In this document: positions 33,885 through 44,043 of the stretch, piece after piece
Layout of the letters: every line of letters starts with the position of its first letter
How positions within the stretch are numbered: position 1 is the first letter of the stretch
Source of the DNA: Arachidicoccus rhizosphaerae
GTDB lineage: Bacteria > Bacteroidota > Bacteroidia > Chitinophagales > Chitinophagaceae
Direction: 5' to 3'
DNA: 64,000 nt
Assembly: GCF_900107765.1 (NCBI RefSeq)
Contig: NZ_FNQY01000010.1
Coordinates: 107,083-171,082 of the forward strand
The notes under the pieces: generated by a model
Told to the model about the DNA's origin: nothing
Seen by the model: only the letters and a program-made list of their open reading frames with translations
Databases searched by the model: none
Made by a program: the position numbers and the translations under genes

Positions 33885-34763
33885 ATGAGTACCATCAAAC
33901 ATTATTTTTCCCTGGTAAAATTTGCCCATACCATCTTTGCCCTCCCCTTTGCGATGATCGGATTTACACTGGGTGCCGACGTAGTATATACGAATGGCAG
34001 TCTGAGTGGAAAAGACATCCTGGTAAAATTACTTTTGGTGCTGCTTTGCATGGTGACAGCCAGGAGTGCCGCCATGGCCTTTAACCGTTATTTAGACCGG
34101 CACTTTGATGCAAAAAACCCTAGAACGGCTATTAGAGAAATCCCTAAAGGAATCATCTCGGCCGGCAGCGCACTCAGGTTTACCATGATCAATTGTATCA
34201 TCTTTATGATAGCCACTGCCCTAATCAACCCCATATGTCTGACTCTGTCTCCTGTCGCCTTGTTTGTAATTTTATTTTATAGTTACACCAAGCGCTTCAC
34301 GCCCCTTTGTCATTTAGTCCTTGGTCTGGGCCTTTCGCTAGCCCCCATTGGTGCCTATCTTGCGCTCACCGGTTTCTTTGACTTATTACCCATATTATTT
34401 TCTCTGGCAGTTATTACCTGGGTCAGCGGATTTGACATTATTTATGCGATGCAGGATATAGATTTTGATAAAAGTCAAAGCCTGCACTCTATTCCGACAG
34501 CCCTTGGCGGTGCAAGCGCCTTAAGAGTTTCCGAGCTGTTACACTTATTTAGTTGCGCTTTTGTGGTCTTTGCCGGTTTCTACGGACATTTTTCCTGGCT
34601 TTATTGGATAGGCATAGCCGTATTTATCGGCATGCTGATTTATCAGCACTTACTGGTAAAACCCAATGATTTAAGCAAAGTCAATATCGCCTTTATGACT
34701 GCCAACGGAATCGCAAGCGTGGTATTTGGTATATTAGTTATAGCAGATATCGTACTATTATAA
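33885..34763 (+). CDS. UbiA-family polyprenyltransferase (menaquinone-type, TIGR01475/MqnP-like)
   Basis: An integral membrane enzyme that attaches a polyprenyl chain to an aromatic acid in quinone synthesis. The first Asp-rich motif is in ARSAAMAFNRYLDRHFDAKNPRT (N-x3-D-x3-D, about residues 65-75). The second is in YAMQDIDFDKSQSLHSIP (about residues 187-204). Eight or so hydrophobic helices are seen; 292 aa is normal. The R-x-AAMAFNR...NPRT form is that of the other-UbiA/MqnP group linked to the futalosine menaquinone route. That route assignment is inference, since no mqn genes are in the window. ruvX follows 44 bp downstream, so the two may share a transcript. Confidence 0.85.
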   Translation: MSTIKHYFSLVKFAHTIFALPFAMIGFTLGADVVYTNGSLSGKDILVKLLLVLLCMVTARSAAMAFNRYLDRHFDAKNPRTAIREIPKGIISAGSALRFTMINCIIFMIATALINPICLTLSPVALFVILFYSYTKRFTPLCHLVLGLGLSLAPIGAYLALTGFFDLLPILFSLAVITWVSGFDIIYAMQDIDFDKSQSLHSIPTALGGASALRVSELLHLFSCAFVVFAGFYGHFSWLYWIGIAVFIGMLIYQHLLVKPNDLSKVNIAFMTANGIASVVFGILVIADIVLL

Positions 34764-34807
34764 TGTAAAAGAGAAGCAAATTCAGCGTACCATTTAGAAA
34801 ACATTTT

Positions 34808-35221
34808 ATGGCAAGAATCCTTTGTATAGATTATGGTGGGAAAAGAACCGGGCTCGCGGTCACGGATCCTATGCAGATTATTGCCAGTGCACTGACGACG
34901 ATCCCCACACCGGAATTGATGAATTACCTGAAAAGCTATATGCAGACCGAGGCAGTAGAGAAAATACTCATCGGAATGCCTCTGAACTGGGATGAATCAG
35001 ATACAGATGCTACTAATATGGTAAAAAGAGCCATCACCAAGCTAAAAAAGAACTTCCCGGATCTTCCCATAGAGACCGTAGACGAGCGCTATAGCTCAAA
35101 GATGGCCAGTCAGGCCATGGTCGCCATGGGGATGAAGAAAAAAGAACGGCAGAAAAAAGGTAATACGGACCAAATAGCGGCTACGATTATGTTACAGGAA
35201 TACCTGGGACATCAGATTTAA
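34808..35221 (+). CDS. ruvX: RuvX/YqgF Holliday-junction resolvase-like protein
   Basis: The 137-aa RNase H-fold nuclease is implicated in pre-16S rRNA 5'-end maturation and in Holliday-junction processing. Features: MARILCIDYGGKRTGLAVTD with the first catalytic Asp, IASALTTI, ILIGMPLNWD, ETVDERYSSKMA with the conserved D-E-R, and the final KKGNTDQIAATIMLQEYL with Asp. Length and motif order are exactly those of YqgF. It lies 44 bp after the UbiA gene and 137 bp before def. Cytoplasmic. Confidence 0.95.
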   Translation: MARILCIDYGGKRTGLAVTDPMQIIASALTTIPTPELMNYLKSYMQTEAVEKILIGMPLNWDESDTDATNMVKRAITKLKKNFPDLPIETVDERYSSKMASQAMVAMGMKKKERQKKGNTDQIAATIMLQEYLGHQI

Positions 35222-35358
35222 AAAAATTAGCCTAACTTTGCCCTTTAAAATACAATTAATAATTTACGAAATTAATTCAGAAACAAAAGCTATAATAATT
35301 TAAAAATCAGTATTTTAATAATTGTAATCGCAAAACAAATAAGCAATTAATATAATAT

Positions 35359-35937
35359 ATGCAATTACCCATTATCGCCTACGGTGCACCCATCTTACGA
35401 AAAGTGGCCAGTAATATTGACCAAAATTATCCAGATCTGAAAAAACTGATCGAAGATATGTGGGAGACCCTGTATAACAGTAATGGAGTCGGCCTGGCTG
35501 CCCCGCAGATCAACAGGGATATCCGTTTATTTTTAGTTGACAGTGAGGTTATCTTCAAAAACCAGGAGCCGGAAGATGAGCCCTATCCGGATGCCCCAGG
35601 TATAAAAAGGGTCTTTATCAACGCCAAAATCACCAAGCTGGAAGGAGAACCATGGCCCTACAATGAAGGCTGTCTGAGCATCCCTAAAATCAATGAAGAT
35701 GTCATCCGTCCTGAATCGGTTACCCTGGAATACCTGGACGAAGACTTTAAACCCCATACGGAGACATTTATCGGCATGACGGCCCGTATCATTCAGCATG
35801 AATATGACCATATTGAAGGCAAGTTATTTATTGATTACCTGAAACCGCTGAAAAAGAAAATGCTGCAGCGTAAGCTGACGGACATTTCAAAAGGTAAAGT
35901 GCAGGTTGGCTATAAAATGCTCTTCCCCAAAAAATAA
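35359..35937 (+). CDS. def: Peptide deformylase
   Basis: A metalloenzyme that removes the formyl group from nascent N-termini. The three signature motifs are present: GVGLAAPQI (about 45-53), EGCLSIPKI (about 111-119, metal-ligand Cys) and QHEYDHIEGKLF (about 152-163, HEYDH with two His ligands and the catalytic Glu). The 192-aa length fits Bacteroidota enzymes, which carry a somewhat longer mid-loop (EDEPYPDAPGIKRVF). The start MQLPIIAYGAPILRKVA is typical. A strong terminator follows. Confidence 0.97.
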   Translation: MQLPIIAYGAPILRKVASNIDQNYPDLKKLIEDMWETLYNSNGVGLAAPQINRDIRLFLVDSEVIFKNQEPEDEPYPDAPGIKRVFINAKITKLEGEPWPYNEGCLSIPKINEDVIRPESVTLEYLDEDFKPHTETFIGMTARIIQHEYDHIEGKLFIDYLKPLKKKMLQRKLTDISKGKVQVGYKMLFPKK

Positions 35938-35972
35938 AACAGGCGGCACAAACGGCTGCATTGTTAATTTGC

Positions 35973-36038
35973 AAGTGAGTAAAGACAGATTAAAAATTTA
36001 TAATATGAATTTAATCCGTCTTTACTCACTTTTTTTTC
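35973..36038 (+). terminator. Strong intrinsic terminator after def
   Basis: Arms at 35973-35994 and 36010-36031 pair over 21 of 22 positions (one A-C mismatch) around an AT-rich loop, followed by T8. Confidence 0.92.
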
Positions 36039-36301
36039 AGGTTTCACAAAGCCGCAACAATACCCCCTGAGCGTAAATTTTCAATACAATCCTGCAATAA
36101 AATCCACAATAAAGTTCAGATATCGGGATTAGGCAGTATAATTGCATGAAGGAATTAAGTAGTCATACCACACCAAAGACGGAGCAGCAGTAAGCAGCAA
36201 GGACGTCTATCCAAATGTGGGAAACTCGGTCCTTATTAGATACTGCCCATTCAAGCGCAGTCATTTATATAAAAGTCAGGCAATTGAATTAATTATTTCC
36301 G
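36039..36301. other. Spacer before the 349-aa protein gene
   Basis: No ORF and no clear promoter consensus was found in this stretch. Confidence 0.3.
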
Positions 36302-37351
36302 ATGCGCAAAAAGCGACTCATACCGACACCGCAATATCTTAACAACCAGTCCAAAGCCCGCTTTGCTTTATCTGGCCCGTTGTCCTTTATCTGTTTATTG
36401 GTCTGCTTTATCCTCCCTTCTAATGCTTTAATGTCCCAGGTAATAAACTCTGCTGACAGCCTGAGGCCCGGTTTTAATCTATATCAGGGGCTGCGGCCCG
36501 GTGATACGATTCTGGAAAACCAGAATCTGAGTCTGCCGGTGGTGATTATTAATTCTGTTAACAGCGGGCAGCTGCTTAGAAGAATTAAAAATGACACCAC
36601 CTTCTATAAAGCTTTTAAGACCTTGCACGTAGTCAGCTATCACTCCAACAATCATATTGAGATCTATAACAAAAAAGGTAAGGTCAAGGCCAGCTATAAA
36701 AGCGAAGCCGAACAATTGCGCCATAACAACTGCCGCACCACTAAAATCTTACACCAGGAGACGACCGGAGATTTTTTTGACCGCAAGGGAGATTATAATT
36801 ATACCATTGGCGACATGTTTGCCGGATTATTTTTTGCCAAGGGGCAGGTCTGTGGAGAAACCAATATTGTCAAAGGCAATATGAACTTTGAAACCAGTGG
36901 ACTCTCCGGCATTAATAAGAAAAAGGAACAATTGAAGATGTTGTTTTTTAATCCGGGCAGAAAGATCCCGGGCATCCCCTTTATCGGGGACAAACTTGAT
37001 CTTTATGATCAGGATGCTCTGAAAAAATACAATTACAGACTGGACACCGTTACTTATGGCAATCATCACGGTTATGAATTTACCATTACGCCTAAACCGG
37101 GTGCCCATGGCATCGTGATTGACTATATGCGTACGATCTTTGATGCGGAGACGTTAAATGTCCTGTACCGATCCTACTCGTTGAGCTATAAGGCGGGTAT
37201 TTATGATTTTGATGTCAAGATGCAGGTGCGTTTAGATATGCGAAACGGTCAGCTGGTCCCCATCCAGCTTTACTACAAAGGTAACTGGAGCGTTGTACTC
37301 AAGGGCCGGGAAAGATCTAGTTTCTCAGCGAGCTTTACGGATTTTAATTAA
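36302..37351 (+). CDS. Exported hypothetical protein, 349 aa
   Basis: The N-terminus has about 25 basic residues (MRKKRLIPTPQYLNNQSKAR) before a hydrophobic stretch (LSFICLLVCFILPSNALMSQ), so it is probably exported with a long signal peptide. The mature part is beta-rich with repeated aromatic/charged strands (TFYKAFKTLHVVSYHSNNHI, RLDTVTYGNHHGYEFTITPK, LYRSYSLSYKAGIYDFDVKM, RLDMRNGQLVPIQLYYKGN), suggesting an outer-membrane or periplasmic beta-sandwich. Two Cys residues (RHNNCRTT, GQVCGET) could form a disulfide. I do not recognise a family. Monocistronic, between def and hppA. Function unknown. Confidence 0.75.
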   Translation: MRKKRLIPTPQYLNNQSKARFALSGPLSFICLLVCFILPSNALMSQVINSADSLRPGFNLYQGLRPGDTILENQNLSLPVVIINSVNSGQLLRRIKNDTTFYKAFKTLHVVSYHSNNHIEIYNKKGKVKASYKSEAEQLRHNNCRTTKILHQETTGDFFDRKGDYNYTIGDMFAGLFFAKGQVCGETNIVKGNMNFETSGLSGINKKKEQLKMLFFNPGRKIPGIPFIGDKLDLYDQDALKKYNYRLDTVTYGNHHGYEFTITPKPGAHGIVIDYMRTIFDAETLNVLYRSYSLSYKAGIYDFDVKMQVRLDMRNGQLVPIQLYYKGNWSVVLKGRERSSFSASFTDFN

Positions 37352-37690
37352 CACTGTAATCTGCATGAATTGTGTGGATATCCCTAAAATTTAGCAGATA
37401 ACTTCTAATAAGTTGCCAAGACGAATTCTTTGACGATTGCTTTTAAATAAATCCCGCTGCTTAAAAATTCCTGATCTCACTTGCCAGGCCATTTTCTTTT
37501 CTCCTATCAAATACTTAACAAGTACGCTGTTATTTTTGGAACACGCGGCCCTTTTATATCCATTCAAAATCAAGTAATTAACAATTAATTACCCACTGGT
37601 GCATAAACAAAAATTAGTTTTTGAACACAATGTTAAATTTAATCTTTTAATCCTTATATTTGTTTCTATATATTTTTTAATCAATTAAAC
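37352..37690. other. Leader of hppA with a -7 element
   Basis: No gene is called. TATATTTG at 37655-37662 matches the -7 consensus about 29 bp before the ATG; no TTTG is at the ideal -33 distance. A 60-codon minus-strand frame (37391-37573) has no support. Confidence 0.4.
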
Positions 37691-40147
37691 ATGTCGTCTA
37701 TGAACAATTTGTTTTATGTGGTACCTGTCCTGGGCCTCATAGGTCTTATTTTTACGATCATAAAAAGCAAGTGGGTGGCGGCGCAGGATCCGGGGTTGGA
37801 TCGCATGAAAGAAATTTCTAACTATATCGCTGACGGAGCGATGGCTTTCCTCAAAAGCGAGTACAAGGTTATGTTATATTTTGTTGTAATTGCAGGTATC
37901 CTTTTAGGAATTATGGGATATAGTAATAGTAGTTCACACTGGTCTATCGCCCTGTCCTTTGTGGCAGGTGCCTTCTTAAGTGCCCTGGCCGGCTTTATCG
38001 GTATGCGGATTGCCACCAAAGCCAATGTGAGAACTGCCAATGCAGCAAGAACATCACTTAGAAAAGCACTGGCCGTTTCATTTACCGGAGGATCTGTCAT
38101 GGGAATGGGCGTAACAGGACTGGCAGTTCTGGGCCTGGGAGGCTTATTTATTATCCTGCTGATGACCTTTGCTCCCGGTGCCCTCAGTGACACGCAGGAA
38201 GTCGCCAGAGCCATAGAGGTATTAACCGGTTTTAGTCTGGGGGCAGAAAGCATCGCTTTATTCGCCCGCGTGGGCGGCGGTATTTATACCAAAGCAGCGG
38301 ACGTAGGTGCTGACTTGGTAGGTAAGGTCGAAGCCGGCATCCCGGAAGACGATCCCCGCAATCCGGCTACCATTGCCGACAACGTAGGTGACAACGTAGG
38401 AGACGTGGCCGGTATGGGAGCAGATCTTTTCGGTAGCTATGTGGCCACTATCCTGGCCACTATGGTGCTCGGCCACGAAGTGCTAGGCACCAATGGTAGT
38501 GCACTGGCAGATGGCTATAGCGGCTTCTCTCCCATTTTACTGCCTATGCTGATTGCAGGTACCGGTATTATTTTTTCCATTATCGGGACCTTCTTTGTCA
38601 AAATCAGTGAGAACGCCGGGCTGAGTACCAGTAAGGTCCAGGCGGCCCTGAATAAGGGTAACTGGGGCGCCATTATTTTAACGGCTATTGCCACTTATTT
38701 TATCGTAAACTGGCTTTTGCCAAGGGATACTACCATGGTACTTCGAGGTACCAGCTTTACCAGTAATGGTGTTTATGGTGCCGTACTGGTTGGCCTGGGT
38801 GTAGGAACGCTGATGAGTGTGATCACTGAGTATTTTACCGCCATGGGCAAAAGACCCGTAAAAAGCATCATTCGCCAGTCAGCCACAGGACACGCCACTA
38901 ATATTATTGGTGGTCTGGCCGTGGGCATGGAAAGTACGATGTTGCCGATCATAGTGCTGGCAGCAGGGATTTATGGTTCCTTTCTGTGTGCCGGCCTTTA
39001 TGGTGTGGCCATCGCTTCAGCCGGTATGATGGCCACAACGGCCATGCAGCTTGCGATTGACGCCTTTGGCCCCATTGCTGACAATGCCGGGGGGATCGCA
39101 GAGATGAGCGAGCTCCCTGGAGAAGTCCGTGAGAAAACTGATATACTGGATGCAGTAGGCAATACGACCGCCGCTACGGGCAAAGGGTTTGCCATTGCAT
39201 CTGCGGCCTTAACTTCCCTAGCCTTATTTGCTGCCTTTGTCGGTATCGCCAAAATTGATGGTATCGATATCTACCGGGCCGATGTGCTCGCTGGATTATT
39301 TATAGGCGCCATGATTCCCTTTATCTTCTCCTCATTTGCCATCAGAGCGGTAGGTGAGGCAGCGATGGCTATGGTTGAAGAAGTTCGCAGACAGTTTAGA
39401 ACAATACCTGGTATTATGGAAGGCAAAGGCACACCGGAATATGATAAATGCGTCGCTATCTCTACCAATGCGTCTTTAAGGAAAATGCTGTTGCCAGGCG
39501 GTATCGCCCTGATTAGCCCGCTAGTGATCGGTTTTATCTTCGGACCGGAGGTGCTGGGTGGTTTTCTAGCCGGCGCCACGGTGTCAGGTGTCCTTATGGG
39601 TATGTTCCAGAACAACGCCGGAGGTGCCTGGGACAATGCCAAGAAATCCTTTGAAAAAGGCGTGGAGATTAACGGAGAGATGCATTATAAGAAATCAGAT
39701 CCCCATAAAGCCTCAGTTACGGGTGATACCGTAGGTGATCCTTTTAAAGATACCTCTGGACCTTCCATGAATATCCTGATTAAACTGATGAGCATTGTTT
39801 CACTGGTCATCGCACCAACTATTACCAAAATACATTCAGGTGATATTCATCAGCATCTACTTCAAAAGCAACAAAGTGTAGAACAGCTCCTGAATCAAAA
39901 AACAAATAATCAGCAAGACGGCCCAGTTGATGTGGATAATGAAAGTACACGCATCCATCACCTTATGCCAGGCCTCCTGTTTACAACAGGCAATACGGCT
40001 AACTTTAGGGAGGAACAAAAGTTGCCAGCTTGTCATCAGTCTAACGCAATGGTTGCCGACACAGCGGCATTAATTACGTTTAATAAGGCGGTGAATGCAA
40101 CTGACACCGCCGCGCTACGGCTACCAGCAAACAGGGGCGCCATTTAA
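37691..40147 (+). CDS. hppA: Membrane-bound pyrophosphatase, K+-dependent, probably Na+-pumping
   Basis: Couples PPi hydrolysis to cation export across the inner membrane. Substrate-binding motifs: the D-x3-D-rich loop [49 protein letters not shown] (read in pieces near residues 200-250), [16 protein letters not shown], and [25 protein letters not shown]. The [10 protein letters not shown] segment has Ala and Gly where K+-independent enzymes have Lys and Thr, which indicates K+ dependence; such enzymes are mostly Na+-pumps. Sixteen hydrophobic helices are expected. At 818 aa it exceeds the usual 730-750. About 100 extra residues follow the last helix (after [10 protein letters not shown]), rich in Gln, Asn, Thr and Ala. 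A terminator follows. Confidence 0.95.
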   Translation: MSSMNNLFYVVPVLGLIGLIFTIIKSKWVAAQDPGLDRMKEISNYIADGAMAFLKSEYKVMLYFVVIAGILLGIMGYSNSSSHWSIALSFVAGAFLSALAGFIGMRIATKANVRTANAARTSLRKALAVSFTGGSVMGMGVTGLAVLGLGGLFIILLMTFAPGALSDTQEVARAIEVLTGFSLGAESIALFARVGGGIYTKAADVGADLVGKVEAGIPEDDPRNPATIADNVGDNVGDVAGMGADLFGSYVATILATMVLGHEVLGTNGSALADGYSGFSPILLPMLIAGTGIIFSIIGTFFVKISENAGLSTSKVQAALNKGNWGAIILTAIATYFIVNWLLPRDTTMVLRGTSFTSNGVYGAVLVGLGVGTLMSVITEYFTAMGKRPVKSIIRQSATGHATNIIGGLAVGMESTMLPIIVLAAGIYGSFLCAGLYGVAIASAGMMATTAMQLAIDAFGPIADNAGGIAEMSELPGEVREKTDILDAVGNTTAATGKGFAIASAALTSLALFAAFVGIAKIDGIDIYRADVLAGLFIGAMIPFIFSSFAIRAVGEAAMAMVEEVRRQFRTIPGIMEGKGTPEYDKCVAISTNASLRKMLLPGGIALISPLVIGFIFGPEVLGGFLAGATVSGVLMGMFQNNAGGAWDNAKKSFEKGVEINGEMHYKKSDPHKASVTGDTVGDPFKDTSGPSMNILIKLMSIVSLVIAPTITKIHSGDIHQHLLQKQQSVEQLLNQKTNNQQDGPVDVDNESTRIHHLMPGLLFTTGNTANFREEQKLPACHQSNAMVADTAALITFNKAVNATDTAALRLPANRGAI

Positions 40148-40235
40148 AATAAATATAGTTTTAGCAGGATTAATTGAGCGCCAATCCTTCCTTTTGAAGA
40201 ATTTTCGGTCAGTTAACCTGGGCAGAAATAAAAAC

Positions 40236-40283
40236 AAGCAGCAGCCGGTTTAGGAAACTAATAATGGCTGCTGCTTATTTTTT
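40236..40283 (+). terminator. Intrinsic terminator after hppA
   Basis: 11-bp perfect stem AAGCAGCAGCC/GGCTGCTGCTT (40236-40246 and 40266-40276), followed by ATTTTTTT. Confidence 0.9.
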
Positions 40284-40333
40284 AGACAGAATGCTTAATT
40301 TTGAGCTTTGCTGAACTATAAATAAATAAGCAA

Positions 40334-40615
40334 ATGCGCAAAGTCGCCTGGTTATCTAAAATCGCCTTTATCTTTAATATTATCTATTTTATAGATCTTT
40401 TATTACGTTTTAAAATAGTTGCCAATAACCTCTCTCAAGGCCCAATTGGGTTATTGGGTGGCTGGCTGCTGGCCCCTGTTTTTAATCTGGCCCTGCTTTT
40501 TTCCTTACTGCTGTTAAAAAAGAAAAACGAACCGCTACCGGTTGAAAAATGGATTTGGGTGTTTTGTCTTTGCTGTTTAATCTTCCAAACCGTATTATTT
40601 TTAGTATATGATTAA
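40334..40615 (+). CDS. Small membrane protein, 93 aa
   Basis: Three hydrophobic segments: KIAFIFNIIYFIDLLLRF (about 7-24), GLLGGWLLAPVFNLALLFSLLLL (about 39-61) and WIWVFCLCCLIFQTVLFLVY (about 73-92), with short basic loops (LKKKNEP). Its stop overlaps the start of yhhQ by 8 bp (40608-40615), so translation is probably coupled. It may be a partner or accessory of the transporter, or simply an operon neighbour. Family not recognised. Confidence 0.8.
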   Translation: MRKVAWLSKIAFIFNIIYFIDLLLRFKIVANNLSQGPIGLLGGWLLAPVFNLALLFSLLLLKKKNEPLPVEKWIWVFCLCCLIFQTVLFLVYD

Positions 40616-41429
40616 TCGTTTTCTAAAAGATCGTCCTTCCAAACTCTTTATTGGCTTCACCGCCTTTTTTGTAGCCAATGCGCTTATAGCAGAATGCATT
40701 GGCGGTAAAATTTTTTCATTGGAAAAAGTCTTCGGATTTGCACCGGCCAACCTGACACTGTTCGGGGAGAGCGGACTGTCTTTCACGCTTACCTGCGGGG
40801 TGCTGCTATGGCCACTGGAATTTGTCATTACCGATATTGTCAATGAGTTCTTTGGCCCCAAAGCCGTTAGAAGAATCAGCTATACTGCCATCATCTTAAT
40901 AGCCTATGCGTTTTTAATGTTCTACCTGTCCATTCATATTCCGGCAGCGGATTTCTGGGTGGGCTCCGGCAAACAAAAAGGCATCGATAATATGCAAAAT
41001 GCCTTTAATGGCATTTTCGGACAAGGTATGTGGATTATACTGGGCTCCTTGGTGGCCTTTTTATTTTCACAGCTGGTAGATGTCTATGTTTTTCAAAAAA
41101 TAAAAAAAAGAACGGGCGATAAAATGATCTGGCTTAGAGCCACCGGGTCTACACTGGTATCCCAGCTAGTAGACAGTTATATTGTGCTGATTATTGCCTT
41201 TAAAATTGGTAATAACTGGGCCTGGTCACTCGTGCTGGCCATTGGTGTCATGAATTATATTTATAAGTTTGTGGTAGCCATTATTATGACACCGGTGATT
41301 ATTTATGTTGAAAAATGGATTGAGCGTTATGTAGGAAAAGAAACTGCGCATAAGATGCGGCTCAGCGCTATGGGACAGGAAATTGATTTACAGGACGATG
41401 GATTTGAGAATATTCCCACTGCCGGATAA
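40608..41429 (+). CDS. yhhQ: Queuosine precursor transporter (YhhQ/VUT family)
   Basis: An inner-membrane uptake system for preQ0/preQ1, precursors of the tRNA base queuosine. The 273-aa protein shows FVANALIAECIGGKIFSL at helix 1, then LTCGVLLWPLEFVITDIVNEFFGPKAVRR, the best-known VUT signature with its acidic residues in the membrane. Then come SQLVDVYVFQKIKKRTG, LRATGSTLVSQLVDSYIVLI (paired SQ-x-VD motifs) and a final YKFVVAIIMTPVIIYVEKWI. About six helices. It overlaps the small membrane protein gene upstream and is followed by a terminator. Confidence 0.94.
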   Translation: MINRFLKDRPSKLFIGFTAFFVANALIAECIGGKIFSLEKVFGFAPANLTLFGESGLSFTLTCGVLLWPLEFVITDIVNEFFGPKAVRRISYTAIILIAYAFLMFYLSIHIPAADFWVGSGKQKGIDNMQNAFNGIFGQGMWIILGSLVAFLFSQLVDVYVFQKIKKRTGDKMIWLRATGSTLVSQLVDSYIVLIIAFKIGNNWAWSLVLAIGVMNYIYKFVVAIIMTPVIIYVEKWIERYVGKETAHKMRLSAMGQEIDLQDDGFENIPTAG

Positions 41430-41464
41430 AAATGCAGTTTTAAAAAACAGATTTATGCAGTAAC

Positions 41465-41503
41465 AAAAGAAATATTGTTCCTGAGAGGAACAATATTTCT
41501 TTT
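41465..41503 (+). terminator. Intrinsic terminator after yhhQ
   Basis: A perfect 17-bp stem (41465-41481 and 41487-41503) with loop TGAGA; the 3' arm ends in TTTT. Confidence 0.92.
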
Positions 41504-42252
41504 ATTTCTATCCGGAAAAATATCTGCTGTTTTATTTTTGGGTTGCGGTTGGACAACATTTGGCAAATGAAGACGGTTATGCCCATTCAAAATGCATCGG
41601 TAGCCGGGGGCCTGAGTCTTTGCTTACATCGACATCAAAAAGCAGGAGGCTTATATGCCAGTCGCACAAAAAACGATATCCAGGTTAACAAAAAAATGTG
41701 CTAGCTCAGATAAAGCCTTCTTTCTGACCCGGCACACAAAAATAAAATTCAGAAATTTTATGGGCCTAAATTGTCCGATTTTCCAACATAGCGAACAACT
41801 GACGCCCAAACGTAGGTTTACATGGATCGCCTTCGTATTGCTCCTTGCCAGCAAACCTAAAAACCCTATCTGAGGTCTACAAAACCTCAGTCATCCAATC
41901 CTCCTACTAAATACCTTTCGTTTAAATTCTTGAATGGATATATTCCAGCCCCGCTTTATGTTGTTTCAAACGCGGGAAATCTTTCCACGGTCGGTTTTGT
42001 TGTTCCTTAAAAAGATTGTGCTGCCAGGCAGCCCTGGCGACTAATTAATTGAATCATCAATATCGCTGCATGAGTTCTCCCATGGTTTTCTTTAAAGACC
42101 ATCCGTGATACGTTTGTTGACAGACATCGGAGTCTGTTAAATCCCTTTCCTGCTCAGTTTATGATGAGATTAACCATAATCCGGTTAATTATCCTATATT
42201 TAATCTACAAAAACAATCTATTCAAATTCATATCTAAGCAGTCTCTATTGTC
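41504..42252. other. 750-bp gap with remnant-like coding pieces
   Basis: No intact gene. The minus strand of about 41937-42060 reads protein-like (ARAAWQHNLFKEQQNRPWKD, then PRLKQHKAGLEYIHSRI and a stop) without a start codon, suggesting the tail of a lost gene. Frames at 41655-41873 (plus) and 41651-41854 (minus) overlap each other and show no family features. Confidence 0.35.
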
Positions 42253-42921
42253 ATGCATGCATATTTTATCAGTGGGCTCGGGGCTGATCAGCAAATGTTC
42301 TGCAGAACACAACTGCCGGCCGGTTACACCATCTGTCACCTACCCTGGCTTCGACCAGAAAGGACAGAGGATTTTGCTTCGTATGCCAGAAGATTGGCAG
42401 CAGGCATAGACCAGTCCACCCCATTTATATTAGTCGGCCTTTCTTTAGGAGGTATGATGGCCATAGAGATGAACCATTTTTTAAAACCCACCTATACCAT
42501 TCTGATCTCCAGCGTCACTAACAAAAGAGCCCTTCCCTTCTGGTTTAAACTCGCCAGCATAACGGGGATTTATAAAATCGTTCCTGATTATTTTTATCAC
42601 CATAGAAATTTTATAACGGCCTGGCTGCTGGGGGCACAGTCCAAAGAAGATAAGGCCCTCTTAAGTAAGGTCATGCTGGAAGCTGATCCTGTCTTTGTAA
42701 AATGGGCCATTCCAAGAATCCTTAGTTGGGATAACCATTTTATTCCTGAAAAGCTCAAGCACATCCATGGAACAAAAGACGTTATCCTTCCTTACAGACC
42801 TAATAAAAGAACCTTGCCCGTTCAGGATGGAACCCATTTTATGGTATTCAACCGCGCGGCGGCAGTAAATAAGCTATTAGCAGCAATACTAGCGAATACA
42901 GCAGGCCCCTATTCTCGTTAA
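42253..42921 (+). CDS. Alpha/beta hydrolase, 222 aa
   Basis: A short serine hydrolase. MHAYFISGLGADQQMF provides the oxyanion-type SGLGAD segment, FILVGLSLGGMMAIEM the nucleophile elbow G-x-S-x-G (Ser about residue 67), HGTKDVILPYR the acid and DGTHFMVFNRA the catalytic His. Such small esterase-like proteins with SGLGADxxxF starts are common in Bacteroidota. The substrate is unknown. No signal peptide, so it is cytoplasmic. ATG at 42253 is chosen because MHAYFISGLGAD fits the family; an overlapping frame at 42161-42409 is a shadow. Confidence 0.88.
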   Translation: MHAYFISGLGADQQMFCRTQLPAGYTICHLPWLRPERTEDFASYARRLAAGIDQSTPFILVGLSLGGMMAIEMNHFLKPTYTILISSVTNKRALPFWFKLASITGIYKIVPDYFYHHRNFITAWLLGAQSKEDKALLSKVMLEADPVFVKWAIPRILSWDNHFIPEKLKHIHGTKDVILPYRPNKRTLPVQDGTHFMVFNRAAAVNKLLAAILANTAGPYSR

Positions 42922-44043
42922 CACCATGGCATGCCTCTAACAGGACTTGAATTTTCTTTTTGCCCTATATAATAAATAAACGCCAAACATGTACTCGTTT
43001 TCCTAAAATGCGCTTTTTGCTATAAAAAGCAGCGGGAATGAATCTTAACTACCTCTTTTCAGACGCCATTATGCTGGAATTTAAAATAAATTTAATCCTT
43101 TAAGCAAATAAAATAAGCCTCCCCAAATTACGGGTATTTACAGCCAAAGGGCTAATAATCACGTCATTAGACAATGATTGCTTTAACATTTATAACATAA
43201 TTTTTCTTAATTTCTTAAGCAACATTAACATTTGAGAAAGTGCAAATATTGCATTTTACAGTGTATTCAATTATTTATTAATTATTATTATAATGTTTAT
43301 TTATTTAATTATAAATATATTTATAAGAATTATTTAGCTAACAAACACCTGTACGGAAACGATTCCGTAAATAATTATTTATTTAATCAAGACTTAAAGT
43401 TAATTTAGCTTATTCTTTTTTTTAACACTTAAAAACACTTCGAATGATACTTTACGATCACGGTCTTACGGTTTTGGGGGGCATTTTGAAGGGTTATCAT
43501 AACAGGAATGCCGGTTTTAGGGATTTTGCAACGTCTAATATGAAAACCTTTTCACTTATTCAATGGTTAAGTTGACAGCTAACCTCTTTAAAAATGGCTA
43601 AAAAACCTAAAGCGCCGCCTCCATTTCTATTAATTAAAAACTTGGATCACCTAATAAAAAAAGCCATTATGTCTGATCAGACCTGATGAAATAAATAATG
43701 CAGGGAAAAACACTATGCGCTTTTTTTAATACAATTATGCGCCGAAGGCCTACATTGTACCTCATCCAACAGCAGCAATGAGACCTTGACGCATCCAATA
43801 TATCGCTGCGCCTGTACATCTTTTTTAGCACCATAATCTTTATCTATTCTCCTCACAATAAAGATCTTGATGCGCCGCCACCGTTTTAATCAAGGCATTA
43901 TAAGATAATCAAGGCAGTCTTAAATAGAAATCCTTCTCTCATTCTTCATAAATGAATCAATATTTATCACGAAACCTTTCAACATTTATTACCTCACACT
44001 CAAAACAGATTCAAAAAACACACATCACTCTAAAAAAATTTCC
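42922..44043. other. 1.1-kb AT-rich leader before the second SusC
   Basis: No gene is supported. 43190-43440 is very AT-rich, mostly runs of TTATTTA-type sequence. It contains an operator-like palindrome at 43352-43369 (separate entry). No DnaA-box cluster was noticed, so an origin is not proposed. The region probably holds the promoter and control sites of the SusC/SusD operon; no clear TAnnTTTG near 44044 was seen. Confidence 0.4.
43352..43369. promoter_or_regulatory. Candidate operator palindrome
   Basis: TACGGAA-ACGA-TTCCGTA: two perfect 7-bp half-sites around a 4-nt centre, in an AT-rich leader. The size and centre recall LacI/GntR-type operators. It lies about 675 bp before the SusC start, which is far for direct repression unless the leader is long. 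Confidence 0.45.

Noticed and set aside
41651..41873. Overlapping plus- and minus-strand frames of about 70 codons
   Set aside because: They mirror each other on opposite strands, carry no motif, and lie in a gap with gene remnants.
43190..43440. Replication origin in the very AT-rich stretch
   Set aside because: No cluster of DnaA boxes and no dnaA, dnaN or other origin-linked genes nearby.
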